Shown in pieces: positions 23,367 to 35,797 of a DNA stretch of 64,000 nt. Under the pieces are notes generated by a model. It had not been told where the DNA came from, did no database searches, and saw only the letters and a program-made list of their open reading frames with translations. The position numbers and the translations under genes were made by a program. Each line of letters begins with the position of its first letter. Within the stretch, counting starts at the first letter, position 1. The DNA lies in the NCBI RefSeq assembly GCF_018409545.1, contig NZ_AP024563.1, positions 2,000,755 through 2,064,754 of the forward strand, in the 5' to 3' direction. Origin of the DNA: Allochromatium tepidum. Its GTDB lineage: Bacteria; Pseudomonadota; Gammaproteobacteria; Chromatiales; Chromatiaceae.

Positions 23367-24887
23367 ATGCCCGATTCCTACGTCGATCGCATCCTCAAGG
23401 CGCGCGTCTACGATGTCGCCGTCGAGACCCCGCTCACGCTGGCGCCACGACTCTCGGCCCGCTTGGGCAATACCGTCCTGCTCAAGCGCGAGGACTTGCA
23501 GCCGGTGTTCTCGTTCAAGCTGCGCGGGGCCTACAACAAGCTCATCCATCTCGATGCCGAATCGCGTGCACGCGGGGTCATCGCGGCCAGCGCCGGCAAT
23601 CATGCGCAGGGCGTGGCGCTCGGCGCCAGTCGGCTCGACATTCAGGCGACCATCGTCATGCCGCGCACCACGCCGGCGATCAAGGTCCGCTCGGTGCGCG
23701 CCCACGGCGGCAAGGTGGTGCTCCACGGCGATTCCTATGACGAAGCCTATGCCCATGCCCGCGAGCTGGTGGACGAGAAGGGGCTGACCTTCATCCATCC
23801 CTTCGACGATCCGGACGTCATCGCCGGCCAAGGCACCATCGGCATGGAGATCCTGCGCCAGCATCCTGAGCCGCCGCACGCCATCTTCGTCCCGGTCGGC
23901 GGCGGCGGGCTGATCGCCGGGATCTCGGCCTATGTCAAATGGCTCTATCCCGAGGTCAGGATCATCGGCGTCGAACCGGAGGACGCACCGACGCTCCATG
24001 CCGCGCTGGCGGCCGGTGAGCGCGTCACCCTGCCCCAGGTCGGGCTGTTCGCCGACGGCGTAGCGGTGCGACTGATCGGCGAGGAGACCTTCCGTGTCGC
24101 GCGTGAACGGGTCGACGAGGTGGTGCTGGTCGGCACCGATGAGATCTGCGCCGCGATCAAGGACATCTTCGACGACACACGCGGCATCGCCGAACCCGCC
24201 GGAGCGCTGGCCGTGGCCGGACTCAAGCGCTGGGTCGAGACCACGGGCACGCGGGATGCGCACCTAGTCGCGATCGAGAGCGGGGCCAACATCAACTTCG
24301 ACCGGCTGCGGCATGTCGCCGAGCGCGCCGAACTCGGCGAGCATCGCGAGGCCCTGTTCGCGGTCGAGATCCCCGAGCGTCCGGGCAGCTTCCTCAGCTT
24401 CTGCCGTGCGCTCGGCAAGCGCCAGATCACCGAGTTCAACTATCGCTATGCCGACAGCCGCCGCGCCCAGGTCTTCGTCGGCGTCGAGCTGTCGAAGGGC
24501 GACGAGGAACGGGCCGAGCTGGTCGCGCGCCTGATCGACAAGGACTTCAAGGTGCTCGACATGACCGACAACGAGACGGCCAAGCAGCACATCCGTTTCA
24601 TGGTCGGGGGCCATGCGTCCGGACTGAAGCACGAGCGGCTGGTGCGTTTCGAATTCCCTGAGCGACCGGGGGCGCTGCTGAACTTTTTGAGCGGACTCGG
24701 CAAGCGCTGGAACATCAGTCTCTTCCACTACCGCAACCATGGCGCGGCCTATGGGCGAGTGCTCATGGGCGTGCAGGTTCCGCCGGACGAGTACGCCGAC
24801 TTCGCGCAATCGCTCGACGGTCTGAGCTATCCGCATTGGGACGAGACCGATAACCCGGCTTATCAAATCTTCGCCGGCAACGGCTAA
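23367..24887 (+). CDS. ilvA: Biosynthetic threonine ammonia-lyase (threonine deaminase)
   Basis: 506 aa from ATG 23367 ([17 protein letters not shown]); an upstream in-frame ATG at 23271 adds unconserved residues. PLP-binding Lys51 lies in SFKLRGAYN, the substrate loop is SAGNHAQG, and the phosphate-binding loop is GGGGLIAG. Two regulatory ACT-like domains fill residues about 330-500 (each opening with a PERPGS/ALL-type segment), as in the isoleucine-feedback-regulated enzyme. It catalyses threonine to 2-oxobutanoate, the first step of isoleucine synthesis. The stop overlaps a possible ATG of the next gene (TAATG). Confidence 0.97.
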   Translation: MPDSYVDRILKARVYDVAVETPLTLAPRLSARLGNTVLLKREDLQPVFSFKLRGAYNKLIHLDAESRARGVIAASAGNHAQGVALGASRLDIQATIVMPRTTPAIKVRSVRAHGGKVVLHGDSYDEAYAHARELVDEKGLTFIHPFDDPDVIAGQGTIGMEILRQHPEPPHAIFVPVGGGGLIAGISAYVKWLYPEVRIIGVEPEDAPTLHAALAAGERVTLPQVGLFADGVAVRLIGEETFRVARERVDEVVLVGTDEICAAIKDIFDDTRGIAEPAGALAVAGLKRWVETTGTRDAHLVAIESGANINFDRLRHVAERAELGEHREALFAVEIPERPGSFLSFCRALGKRQITEFNYRYADSRRAQVFVGVELSKGDEERAELVARLIDKDFKVLDMTDNETAKQHIRFMVGGHASGLKHERLVRFEFPERPGALLNFLSGLGKRWNISLFHYRNHGAAYGRVLMGVQVPPDEYADFAQSLDGLSYPHWDETDNPAYQIFAGNG

Positions 24888-24913
24888 TGCATCGTTACTC
24901 AGGAGAGTTCAAC

Positions 24914-26206
<1,293 letters not shown>

Positions 26207-26229
26207 TCTCAACACCCCTTGGAGTTTCG

Positions 26230-27231
26230 ATGAAGATCCTGATCACCGGCAGCGCCGGTTTCATCGGTTCGGCCCTGTCACTGCGCCTGCTCGAACGCGG
26301 CGACACCGTGATCGGGGTCGACAATCTGAACGACTATTACGACGTCCGGCTCAAGGAAGCCCGGTTGGCACGTACCCTCGACCATCCGAACTACAGCGAC
26401 GTGCGACTCGACATCGAGGACGGCGCCGGACTGGCCGAGGTCTTCCGTGCCCATCGCCCCGAGCGCGTGGTGAACCTGGCCGCCCAGGCCGGGGTGCGCT
26501 ACTCGCTCGAAAATCCCATGGCCTATGTCAACACCAATCTGGTGGGCTTCGCCAACATCCTGGAATGCTGCCGTCATCACGGCGTCGAGCATCTGGTCTA
26601 TGCCTCCAGCAGCTCGGTCTATGGCGCCAACACCGAGATGCCCTTCTCGGTCCACGACAACGTCGACCATCCGCTCAGCCTCTATGCCGCGAGCAAAAAG
26701 GCCAACGAGCTGATGGCCCACACCTACAGCCATCTCTACCGGCTCCCGACCACCGGATTGCGCTTCTTCACCGTCTACGGACCCTGGGGGCGCCCCGACA
26801 TGGCGCTGTTCAAGTTCACCCGCGCCATCCTCGCCGGCGAGCCGATCCAGGTCTTCAACTACGGCAAACACAGACGCGACTTCACCTATGTCGACGACAT
26901 CGTCGAAGGCGTGATCCGCGTCCTCGACCGTGTCCCAGAAGGCAACCCGGACTGGAGCGGCGCCAAGCCCGATCCGGCGAGCAGCCGCGCCCCCTACCGC
27001 GTCTACAACATCGGTAACAACCAGCCGGTCGAACTGATGGAATACATCGCCGTCCTGGAACAGTGCCTGGGCCGCAAGGCCGAAATGGAGATGCTGCCGC
27101 TACAACCCGGCGATGTCCCCGACACCTTCGCCGATGTCGCCGATCTCGTCCGGGACACCGGCTACAAACCCGGCACGCCGGTGGCCGAGGGCGTGGCGCG
27201 GTTCGTGGAGTGGTATCTGGACTTCTATTGA
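26230..27231 (+). CDS. UDP-glucuronate 4-epimerase-like NAD-dependent epimerase
   Basis: 333 aa from ATG 26230 with GGAG upstream; the open frame reaches far upstream through the dehydrogenase gene, which is only a shadow. Extended short-chain dehydrogenase family: [12 protein letters not shown] at the N-terminus, [26 protein letters not shown], catalytic [22 protein letters not shown] and [13 protein letters not shown], the pattern of Cap1J/LpsL-type UDP-GlcA epimerases. Located 23 bp after the dehydrogenase and likely co-transcribed. Exact substrate (UDP-GlcA or an N-acetyl uronate) is not certain. Confidence 0.88.
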   Translation: MKILITGSAGFIGSALSLRLLERGDTVIGVDNLNDYYDVRLKEARLARTLDHPNYSDVRLDIEDGAGLAEVFRAHRPERVVNLAAQAGVRYSLENPMAYVNTNLVGFANILECCRHHGVEHLVYASSSSVYGANTEMPFSVHDNVDHPLSLYAASKKANELMAHTYSHLYRLPTTGLRFFTVYGPWGRPDMALFKFTRAILAGEPIQVFNYGKHRRDFTYVDDIVEGVIRVLDRVPEGNPDWSGAKPDPASSRAPYRVYNIGNNQPVELMEYIAVLEQCLGRKAEMEMLPLQPGDVPDTFADVADLVRDTGYKPGTPVAEGVARFVEWYLDFY

Positions 27232-27492
27232 ATGGGCAGGAAGACGCTGACTGGTGCCCGGCGTCGATGATCGCTGCTGTGAGCGGTTGGGTCGAGAGAA
27301 CAGGTCTTGACCGCCGCCCCCCAAATATTCGCAGGCATGATGGCTGTTCATTGAAAGACTAAATCCTTGCCCGGAACAAGACCAATGATGCAAACTCCGC
27401 CGATCCCCAGGGCACCGTGTCCGGCGACGGCCGGAGCTTGGCGCCGCCTGGGTATGTCGATTGCCAAAAAACGATCTTCGGAGGACAGCACC

Positions 27493-28071
27493 ATGAGTAC
27501 CCATCAAGCCCAGATGCCGCTGTGTCAGCGGGCCTTTTCGCAACTGCTCATCATCGACGCGCAGGAGCGGCTGGCCGCCGCGATGCCGCCGGACGAACTG
27601 GACAAGGTCGTCGACAACATCAACCGGCTGATCACGGCCGCCAAGATCCTGGACATCCCGGTGATCGCGACCCAGCACAACTCCAAGGGACTCGGTCCCA
27701 TCATCGAGACCATCCGCACCAATATGCCGATGGTCCACGAGCCGACCGAGAAGACGGCCTTCTCCTGCTGCACCGCGCCCGGATTCGAGCGCAACATCTC
27801 TTCGCATCCGGATCGACGTCAACTGGTCGTCGTCGGCATGGAGGCGCATATCTGTATCGCCCAGACCGTCTCCGGCCTGCAACGCTGGGGCTATCAGGTC
27901 TTCGTGCCGAACGATGCCATCATCTCGCGCAAGACCGCGCATAAGGAGAACGTGCTCGACCGGATGCGTTCTTGCGGCATCCAGGTCGTCTGTACCGAAT
28001 CGGTCGGTTTCGAGTGGCTGGGCGATTCGACCGACGCGCAGTTCCGCGACGTCTGGTCGCTGTTCAAATAG
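27493..28071 (+). CDS. Isochorismatase-family cysteine hydrolase (YcaC-like)
   Basis: 192 aa from ATG 27493, with GGAGG just upstream. The catalytic triad of the family is visible: Asp22 in LLIIDAQERL, Lys87 in EKTAFSCC and Cys121 in VVGMEAHICIAQT. Members hydrolyse small amides or vinyl ethers; substrate cannot be assigned. The 261-bp gap before it shows no recognisable gene or terminator. Its 3' end overlaps the convergent waaA gene by eight bases. Confidence 0.86.
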   Translation: MSTHQAQMPLCQRAFSQLLIIDAQERLAAAMPPDELDKVVDNINRLITAAKILDIPVIATQHNSKGLGPIIETIRTNMPMVHEPTEKTAFSCCTAPGFERNISSHPDRRQLVVVGMEAHICIAQTVSGLQRWGYQVFVPNDAIISRKTAHKENVLDRMRSCGIQVVCTESVGFEWLGDSTDAQFRDVWSLFK

Positions 28072-29374
28072 CCGACGGCACCAGCCAGGGCGCGAGCGCC
28101 GCCAGCAGGCGCTCCAGCGCTCCACGATTGCGCTCGACCACATCGCGCCCACAGGTCCCCATTCGAGCGCGACGCTCCGGATCGTCGAACAGATCGATCA
28201 AACAGCGACCCAAGGTCTCGACATCCTCGACCCGTTCGGCCGCGCCGGCCTCGTACAGCATCCGCACAATGGCCGCGAAATTGAAGGTATGGGGACCGAG
28301 CAGGACCGGGATGCCCGAGGCCGCCGCCTCCAGCGGGTTGTGCCCGCCTCTCGGCACCAGACTGCCGCCGATGAAGGCCAGATCGCCGGCCGCCAGAAAA
28401 CAGGTCAACTCACCCATGCTGTCGCCGAGATAGACGGATTCGCCCGGCGCGGCCGCCCTTTCCTGACTACGACGCACGAACGCCAAGCCCTGACGCGCGA
28501 TGAGTGCGGCCACGGCGTCGAAACGCTCGGGATGACGCGGCACCAGCACCAACAGTGCATCGGGCCGATGTTCCAGCAGACGTCTGTGGGCCTGGAGCAC
28601 CTGAATCTCTTCGCCCTCGTGGGTGCTGGCGGCGATCCAGACCGGACGCTCAGCGCCCCACAGACGACGCATCGCAGCGGCGCGCGTCGCGAGATCCTCG
28701 GGCGAGGCCAGATCGAACTTGAGACTCCCCATGACCCGAACGCGCGCGCGCGGCGCGCCCAGGGCGACGAACCGTTCGGCATCGGCCGGCGCCTGGGCGG
28801 CGATGAGCGCAAAACGCGCCAGTGACGGGCGTGTCAGGCGTGCCAGCCGCGCATAGCTGCGCGCCGAGCGTTCCGACAGCCGCGCATTGACCAGGGCGAC
28901 TGGAATACCACGCTGTTCGAGCACAGCCAGCATGTTGGGCCAGATCTCGGTCTCCATGACGATGACGAGTCTGGGCGCGACACGCTCGATGAAGCGCACC
29001 ATCAGGTTCGGCAGATCGAAGGGGGTATAGTGGTGAGCGACACGCTCGCCGAAGAGCGCCCACAGACGTTCGGCGCCCGTGGGCGTGGTCGTCGTCACCA
29101 GGATCGCGCGCGTCGGCTCGGATTCCAGCAGACGCCGGATCAGGGGTTCGGCGGCCTGGACTTCGCCCACCGAGACGGCGTGGACCCAGATGTCGGCGCG
29201 TAGCGCCCGAACCTCGCCCTCCCCTGCCCTGCGGCTATCCCAGACCAGCCGCTCACCGATCCGCTGCCGATAGGCCGGTTGCGTGCGACCGCGCCAGTAG
29301 AGCCGCGCCAGCACCAGCGGCAACGCCAGGCGCCACAGCGCGGTATAGAGCCGGAGCGCCATGCCGCCGCTCAT
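28064..29374 (-). CDS. waaA: 3-deoxy-D-manno-octulosonic acid (Kdo) transferase
   Basis: 436 aa. Adds Kdo to lipid A at the inner membrane. An N-terminal membrane anchor (about 5-27) precedes a GT-B fold; the catalytic Glu71 lies in HAVSVGEVQAAEPL, and VTTTTPTG, METEIWPN, NARLSERS, GSLKFD and GGHNPLEAA are family signatures. ATG 29374 is used; ATG 29362 four codons in is possible. It is the last gene of the minus-strand run that begins with rpoE, ten bases after pdxJ. Confidence 0.95.
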   Translation of the reverse strand: MSGGMALRLYTALWRLALPLVLARLYWRGRTQPAYRQRIGERLVWDSRRAGEGEVRALRADIWVHAVSVGEVQAAEPLIRRLLESEPTRAILVTTTTPTGAERLWALFGERVAHHYTPFDLPNLMVRFIERVAPRLVIVMETEIWPNMLAVLEQRGIPVALVNARLSERSARSYARLARLTRPSLARFALIAAQAPADAERFVALGAPRARVRVMGSLKFDLASPEDLATRAAAMRRLWGAERPVWIAASTHEGEEIQVLQAHRRLLEHRPDALLVLVPRHPERFDAVAALIARQGLAFVRRSQERAAAPGESVYLGDSMGELTCFLAAGDLAFIGGSLVPRGGHNPLEAAASGIPVLLGPHTFNFAAIVRMLYEAGAAERVEDVETLGRCLIDLFDDPERRARMGTCGRDVVERNRGALERLLAALAPWLVPSAI

Positions 29375-29384
29375 CCCGACCCCG

Positions 29385-30149
29385 TCAGACGTGGCGGCGC
29401 CCGGCGGCGCGCTCCATGACGTCCTTCATGTCGCGCACCGCCCGGTCGAGTCCAGAGAAGATGGCGCGCGCGATGATCGAGTGCCCGATATTGAGTTCAC
29501 GCACACCCGGAATCGCGGCGATCGCCTTGACGTTGTGGTAGTCGAGTCCATGACCGGCGTTGACCTGGAGTCCCAGCGACGACCCCAGCGCGACGGCTGA
29601 ACGAATCCGCTCCAACTGGGCCGCACGCTCGACCGGATCACGCGCGTCGGCATAGTGTCCGGTATGGATCTCGATCACCGGAGCGCCGACCGCGTGCGCG
29701 GCCTCGATCTGGACCGGATCGGCGTCGATGAAGAGGGAGACGCGAATGCCGGCCTCAGCCAACCGGGCGCAGAACGCGCGCATCTCATCCTGACGGCTCG
29801 CCACGTCCAACCCGCCCTCGGTCGTCAGTTCCTCGCGCCGCTCGGGTACCAGACAGCAATCGGCCGGCCGGATTCGGCAGGCGATGGCGGCCATCTCGGG
29901 GGTGACGGCCATCTCCAGGTTCATGCGTGTTTGCAGGATGTCGCGCAACATCTCGACGTCGCGGTCCTGGATATGACGCCGGTCCTCGCGCAGATGGAGC
30001 GTGATGGCGTCCGCCCCGGCCTGTTCGGCCGCCAGCGCGGCCTGGATCGGCTCGGGATAGCGGGTGCCGCGCGCCTGACGCACGGTGGCCACATGGTCGA
30101 TGTTGACGCCGAGTAGGATCTCGGAAGGGGTCTGTGAGAGGGATGACAT
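29385..30149 (-). CDS. pdxJ: Pyridoxine 5'-phosphate synthase
   Basis: 254 aa. Condenses 1-deoxyxylulose 5-phosphate with aminoacetone phosphate in the DXP-dependent vitamin B6 route; serC in this window belongs to the same pathway. Motifs: [63 protein letters not shown] and the C-terminal [12 protein letters not shown]. It directly follows recO (two bases), the standard gammaproteobacterial order. Confidence 0.97.
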   Translation of the reverse strand: MSSLSQTPSEILLGVNIDHVATVRQARGTRYPEPIQAALAAEQAGADAITLHLREDRRHIQDRDVEMLRDILQTRMNLEMAVTPEMAAIACRIRPADCCLVPERREELTTEGGLDVASRQDEMRAFCARLAEAGIRVSLFIDADPVQIEAAHAVGAPVIEIHTGHYADARDPVERAAQLERIRSAVALGSSLGLQVNAGHGLDYHNVKAIAAIPGVRELNIGHSIIARAIFSGLDRAVRDMKDVMERAAGRRHV

Positions 30150-30151
30150 GG

Positions 30152-30889
30152 CTATTTCTCGTCAATGGGTTCCGTGGCGAACCAGCGTCGATAGAGTTCG
30201 CGACTCTTGAGCGGTCGATCGCCCAGATGGGGTTCCAGCACATGGCGCAACAGGGTGCGCGCCTCGCGTCGCTGTTCGCCGGTGAGCGGTTCGTCGTGCG
30301 CGAGCGCCAGCAGGGTCGCGCCCGAGACGCGGGGTCCGCGCGCCGCCCCGGACGGCCGGCACGGACCGCGCTCGCGCTCGTAGACATAGACGGACTCGGC
30401 GGTCACAGGCGCACCGTCGTCGGCGACCCGATCGAGCCTCAGCCCATAGCCGAGTTCGGCGAGCAGCCGGCACTCGAAATGGCGCAACGCGGTCTCCAGA
30501 TCACCGGCCTCGGCCAGATGCGACAGCGTCGACTGGTAGAAGACGAACAGCGCATCATGGGGATCGTGACGCGCCAGCATCCGCAACAGCAGTTCGTTGA
30601 GATAGAAGCCCGCCGGCAGTGACGCGCCCTGGAGCCTGAACGGCGCACCGGCCTCCTCGACGGCGGTCAGGGTCCGCACTTCGCCGCGCCCGGTCATCGC
30701 CAACCACAGCGGCTGAAAAGGCTGCAAGAGCGCGCTCGCCGTCCGGCGCGGACGCCGCGCGCCCTTGGCGATGGCCGCGCAACGCCCCTGCCCCGCCCCC
30801 AGGATCTCCAGCAACAGACTGGTATCGCCATACTCGCGCCGATGGAGCACGAAGGCCGGGAACAGTTCATGACGGGACGGGGCCGACAC
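30152..30889 (-). CDS. recO: DNA repair protein RecO
   Basis: 245 aa. Mediator that loads RecA on gaps in the RecFOR pathway. The N-terminal OB fold ([33 protein letters not shown]) is followed by the helical domain. The four-cysteine zinc site of Gram-positive RecO is absent, as usual in gammaproteobacteria. It sits between era and pdxJ, 21 bases after era. Confidence 0.95.
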   Translation of the reverse strand: MSAPSRHELFPAFVLHRREYGDTSLLLEILGAGQGRCAAIAKGARRPRRTASALLQPFQPLWLAMTGRGEVRTLTAVEEAGAPFRLQGASLPAGFYLNELLLRMLARHDPHDALFVFYQSTLSHLAEAGDLETALRHFECRLLAELGYGLRLDRVADDGAPVTAESVYVYERERGPCRPSGAARGPRVSGATLLALAHDEPLTGEQRREARTLLRHVLEPHLGDRPLKSRELYRRWFATEPIDEK

Positions 30890-30910
30890 GCGCGCCGCCG
30901 GGCGATCGAA

Positions 30911-31834
30911 TCAGTCGTGATAGCCGAGCGTGGAGAGCGCCGATTCGTCGCTCGACCAGCTCTTCTTGACCTTGACCCAGACCTCCAGATGCACCGGACA
31001 GTCGAACAGCTTCTGCATCTCCAGCCGCGCCTGGGTGGCTACGGCCTTGAGCGCCTCACCGTGCTTGCCGATGATGATGCCCTTCTGTCCCGGCCGTTCG
31101 ACCCAGATCAGCGCATGGATCAGATACCGGCCATCGGCGATCTCGAAACGCTCGATCTCGACCGTGGTGCAATAGGGCAGCTCCTTGCCGTAGCGCTGCA
31201 TCAACTGCTCGCGCACCAGCTCGGCGGCGAAGAAACGCTCCGAGCGGTCGGTGATCTGATCCTCGGGGAAGACCGGCTCGCCTTCGGGCAGCGACTCGAC
31301 GATCAGTCGCTCCAGGGTCTCGACCTGATCGCCCTTGGTCGCCGAGACCGGGACGATATGACGGAATGCATGACGTTCGCCGAGTGCTTGCAGATAGGGC
31401 AGCAGGGTCGATTTCTCGGCGATCCGGTCGACCTTGTTGACGACCGCGATCACGGGCACGCCGGCCGCCGCGATCGCCTCCAGCGCCTTGGCGTCCTCCT
31501 CGGTCCAGCGCCCGGCCTCGACCACCAGCAGCGCCAGGTCGGTATCGGCGACGGCGGCACGTGCGGCACGGTTGAGATAGCGATTCAGCGCACTGCCGCC
31601 GCGCTCGTGGATGCCGGGCGTATCGACGAACAGGATCTGGCCCCCGGCACGGGTCTTGATGCCCAGGATCGCATGTCGGGTGGTCTGTGCCTTGTGCGAG
31701 GTGATGGCGAGCTTCTGACCCAGGATGCGGTTCAACAGGGTCGACTTGCCGACATTGGGCCGGCCGATGATGGCCACGGTGCCGCAGCGACTCACGACGG
31801 AAGCACTCGATTCGTTGGGGTTCGATTCAGCCAT
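30911..31834 (-). CDS. era: GTPase Era
   Basis: 307 aa from ATG 31834, which overlaps the rnc stop by eight bases; a longer frame to 31879 is not conserved. G1 is GRPNVGKST (24-32), G3 DTPGIH, G4 NKVD, and a C-terminal KH domain (KGIIIGKHGEALK) binds the 3' end of 16S rRNA. Acts in 30S ribosome maturation. The rnc-era overlap is the classic arrangement. Confidence 0.97.
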   Translation of the reverse strand: MAESNPNESSASVVSRCGTVAIIGRPNVGKSTLLNRILGQKLAITSHKAQTTRHAILGIKTRAGGQILFVDTPGIHERGGSALNRYLNRAARAAVADTDLALLVVEAGRWTEEDAKALEAIAAAGVPVIAVVNKVDRIAEKSTLLPYLQALGERHAFRHIVPVSATKGDQVETLERLIVESLPEGEPVFPEDQITDRSERFFAAELVREQLMQRYGKELPYCTTVEIERFEIADGRYLIHALIWVERPGQKGIIIGKHGEALKAVATQARLEMQKLFDCPVHLEVWVKVKKSWSSDESALSTLGYHD

Positions 31835-32504
31835 GCAGGATACGCTCCAGCATGGATTCGGCGGCGGCCTGCTCGGCACGGCGCCGACTGGTCCCGGTTC
31901 CGCGTGTCGTCACATCGGCATCCTGGAGCTGACAGCTCACGATGAAGGTTTGATCGTGCTGGTCGCCGTCGATCGACAGCACCAGATATTCGGGCAATGG
32001 GCGCTTGTAGGACTGGAGCCACTCCTGCAAGCGCGTCTTGGGATCCTTGCCGGCGCGCTCGGCATCGGTCTGCTCGAGCCGCGCGGCGAAGAGTTCGAGC
32101 ACCACGGCGCGCGCGCGCTCGAAACCGGCGTCCAGATAGACCGCGCCGAGCACGGCCTCCAGGGCGTCGGCCAGGATCGAGTCGCGCGCATGACCGCCGG
32201 TGCGCAGTTCACCGGCCCCGAGCCGCAGTGAGTCGCCGAGTTTCAGATCGCGCGCCAGACGCGCCAGCGACTCGCGCTTGACCAGCGAGGCGCGCATCCG
32301 GCTCAGCGTCCCTTCGTCGGCCTTGGGAAAGCGCTCCCAGAGCGCCTCGGCGATGACGAACCCGATCAGGGCATCACCGAGGAATTCGAGCCGCTCGTTG
32401 TTGGACGCGCCGACACTGCGATGCGTGAGGGCCTGGATCAGCAGTTCCTCACGGGTGAAACGGTGCCCGAGCGCCTGGGCGAATCGACGCGGATCGGCGT
32501 TCAC
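31827..32504 (-). CDS. rnc: Ribonuclease III
   Basis: 225 aa. Double-strand-specific endoribonuclease processing rRNA and mRNA. The catalytic signature NERLEFLGDA is at 36-45 with Glu40 and Asp44; the second acidic pair is in DALEAVLGAVYLD, and the C-terminal double-stranded-RNA-binding domain is at about 155-222. It overlaps the DUF4845 gene by four bases upstream and era downstream. Confidence 0.97.
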   Translation of the reverse strand: MNADPRRFAQALGHRFTREELLIQALTHRSVGASNNERLEFLGDALIGFVIAEALWERFPKADEGTLSRMRASLVKRESLARLARDLKLGDSLRLGAGELRTGGHARDSILADALEAVLGAVYLDAGFERARAVVLELFAARLEQTDAERAGKDPKTRLQEWLQSYKRPLPEYLVLSIDGDQHDQTFIVSCQLQDADVTTRGTGTSRRRAEQAAAESMLERILHG

Positions 32505-32896
32505 TCGGAGCCGACTTCGACCTGATGACTGAAGGCGACGACCGCATCGATGTTGAAGAACAGATGCACGCGCTGCTCGTAGTTCAGTATCACCTTGAAA
32601 CGACGCTCGCCGGTACGCTCGATCTCGAAGTCGCTGCCCTTGACGTGTTCCACGCCATTGACATCGAGGCGCTTTTCGATCGACGTCAGGATGGCGCGCG
32701 TGCTGCCGCCATCCTTGCTCGGATCATAGCTTTCGGCCATATCCTCGATGATGGACCGCACGGTCCAGAAACTCATATAGAGCGGCCCAACCTTGAGCAG
32801 AATGGTGCCGAAGAAGGCCGCCAGGGCAATGATGGTGATCAGGGATGAAAAGCCAAGACCGCGTTGACGCGCGGCCAATCCGGTTGTCATAGACAT
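32501..32896 (-). CDS. DUF4845 domain membrane protein
   Basis: 131 aa from ATG 32896 (GAGG upstream); ATG 32890 is possible, and the frame upstream to 33061 overlaps lepB and is not conserved. One N-terminal transmembrane segment (FSSLITIIALAAFFGTILL) precedes a small extracytoplasmic domain (SIIEDMA, IEKRLDVNGV, VILNYEQRVHLFFNIDAVV). The family is found between lepB and rnc in many gammaproteobacteria; function unknown. Confidence 0.85.
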   Translation of the reverse strand: MSMTTGLAARQRGLGFSSLITIIALAAFFGTILLKVGPLYMSFWTVRSIIEDMAESYDPSKDGGSTRAILTSIEKRLDVNGVEHVKGSDFEIERTGERRFKVILNYEQRVHLFFNIDAVVAFSHQVEVGSE

Positions 32897-32915
32897 CTGT
32901 TGTGAACCTCGCGGT

Positions 32916-33764
32916 TTATTCGATTCCATCCCAGAGACGCGACCAGGCGATGGGGAAGCCTTCACGCGCGCCGTCCCAGTGCATCCAGATCGCGAACGCC
33001 TTGCCGACCAGGTTCTCCTCCGGTACGAAGCCCCAGCAGCGGCTGTCGTTGCTGTTGTCACGGTTGTCGCCCATGACGAAATAGTGCCCCTTTGGAACCT
33101 CGACCGGGCCGAACGCCAGCTTTTGGCAGCCGAAGGGCAGATCGGGTGCGGCCGGACGGGTCAGGATATGGTGTTCGACCGTGCCGAGACTTTCCAGCGC
33201 CTCGCGCGCGCCGGTCATTTCCGTGCCCGAACCGACGCCGGTATAGGTGCCGACCGGCAGCTGGCCGACCGGTTCGCCATTGATGAAGATGGTCTTGTTG
33301 CGATAGCCGACCAGATCGCCCGGCACGCCGACGACGCGCTTGATGTAATCGGTGCGGGGGTCGAGCGGGAACTTGAACACCACCACGTCGCCGCGCTGCG
33401 GCTCACCGAGATCGAGGAACTTGACGTTGAGCACCGGCAACCGCAGGCCGTAGGAGAATTTGTTGACCAGGATGAAGTCGCCGGTCAAGAGGGTCGGCAT
33501 CATCGAGTTCGACGGAATGCGGAACGGCTCGACCAGGAAGGAGCGCAACACCAGCACGGCGAAGATGACGGGGAAAAAGGAGCGCGCGTACTCGACCAGC
33601 ACAGGTTCCTTGGCAATGGGCCGGCCATCCTCGGTCAGGGTCTTGCCGCCGGCGGCCGCGATCGCGGCACGGCGGCGCGGTGCAAACACCAGTGCGTCGA
33701 GCAGCCAGAGGCCGCCGGTCAGGAACGAGGCCAGGACGAGAAAAGCCGGAAAGTCGAATGTCAT
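32916..33764 (-). CDS. lepB: Signal peptidase I
   Basis: 282 aa. Two N-terminal membrane segments (about 5-26 and 63-80), then the catalytic periplasmic domain with Ser87 in IPSNSMMPTLL and the general base Lys142 in DYIKRVVGVPGD. MGDNRDNSNDSR is the box E signature. Cleaves signal peptides of exported proteins. Follows lepA on the same strand, the usual order. Confidence 0.97.
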   Translation of the reverse strand: MTFDFPAFLVLASFLTGGLWLLDALVFAPRRRAAIAAAGGKTLTEDGRPIAKEPVLVEYARSFFPVIFAVLVLRSFLVEPFRIPSNSMMPTLLTGDFILVNKFSYGLRLPVLNVKFLDLGEPQRGDVVVFKFPLDPRTDYIKRVVGVPGDLVGYRNKTIFINGEPVGQLPVGTYTGVGSGTEMTGAREALESLGTVEHHILTRPAAPDLPFGCQKLAFGPVEVPKGHYFVMGDNRDNSNDSRCWGFVPEENLVGKAFAIWMHWDGAREGFPIAWSRLWDGIE

Positions 33765-33824
33765 TGTGAACTGCGTCTCCTTGAGCTAGGCGTGGTTTTT
33801 AAGTCTGGAATCGGGTTGCCGGTC

Positions 33825-35624
<1,800 letters not shown>

Positions 35625-35757
35625 CGATAACCCAAAGAGGCGTTCCAGGGGGAAAGGCGGGCGAGACCACGCGGGCGCGTGAGGCGTCGAATCCGGCGCA
35701 GCGTGGAAAACAGCGCGCCATGATACCAGAGTGCGGCGTCCCGGCGTATCCGGTAAC

Positions 35758-35786
35758 GCGCCGCCGGCCGTGGAGGTCGGCGGCGC
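35758..35786 (-). terminator. GC-rich hairpin after degP
   Basis: Perfect 9-bp arms GCGCCGCCG / CGGCGGCGC with an 11-base loop, just 3' of the degP stop. There is no T-run on the minus strand, so it may slow or end transcription before lepA only partly. Called from structure and position alone. Confidence 0.35.
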
Positions 35787-35797
35787 TTCGGTTCACA

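Noticed and set aside
22928-23368. N-terminal extension of the PrkA frame by 147 codons
   Set aside because: Arg-rich, unconserved; the internal ATG with a Shine-Dalgarno matches family length.
27063-27362. Short plus-strand frame after the epimerase gene
   Set aside because: Overlaps the epimerase 3' end out of frame and lacks a ribosome site or conserved sequence.
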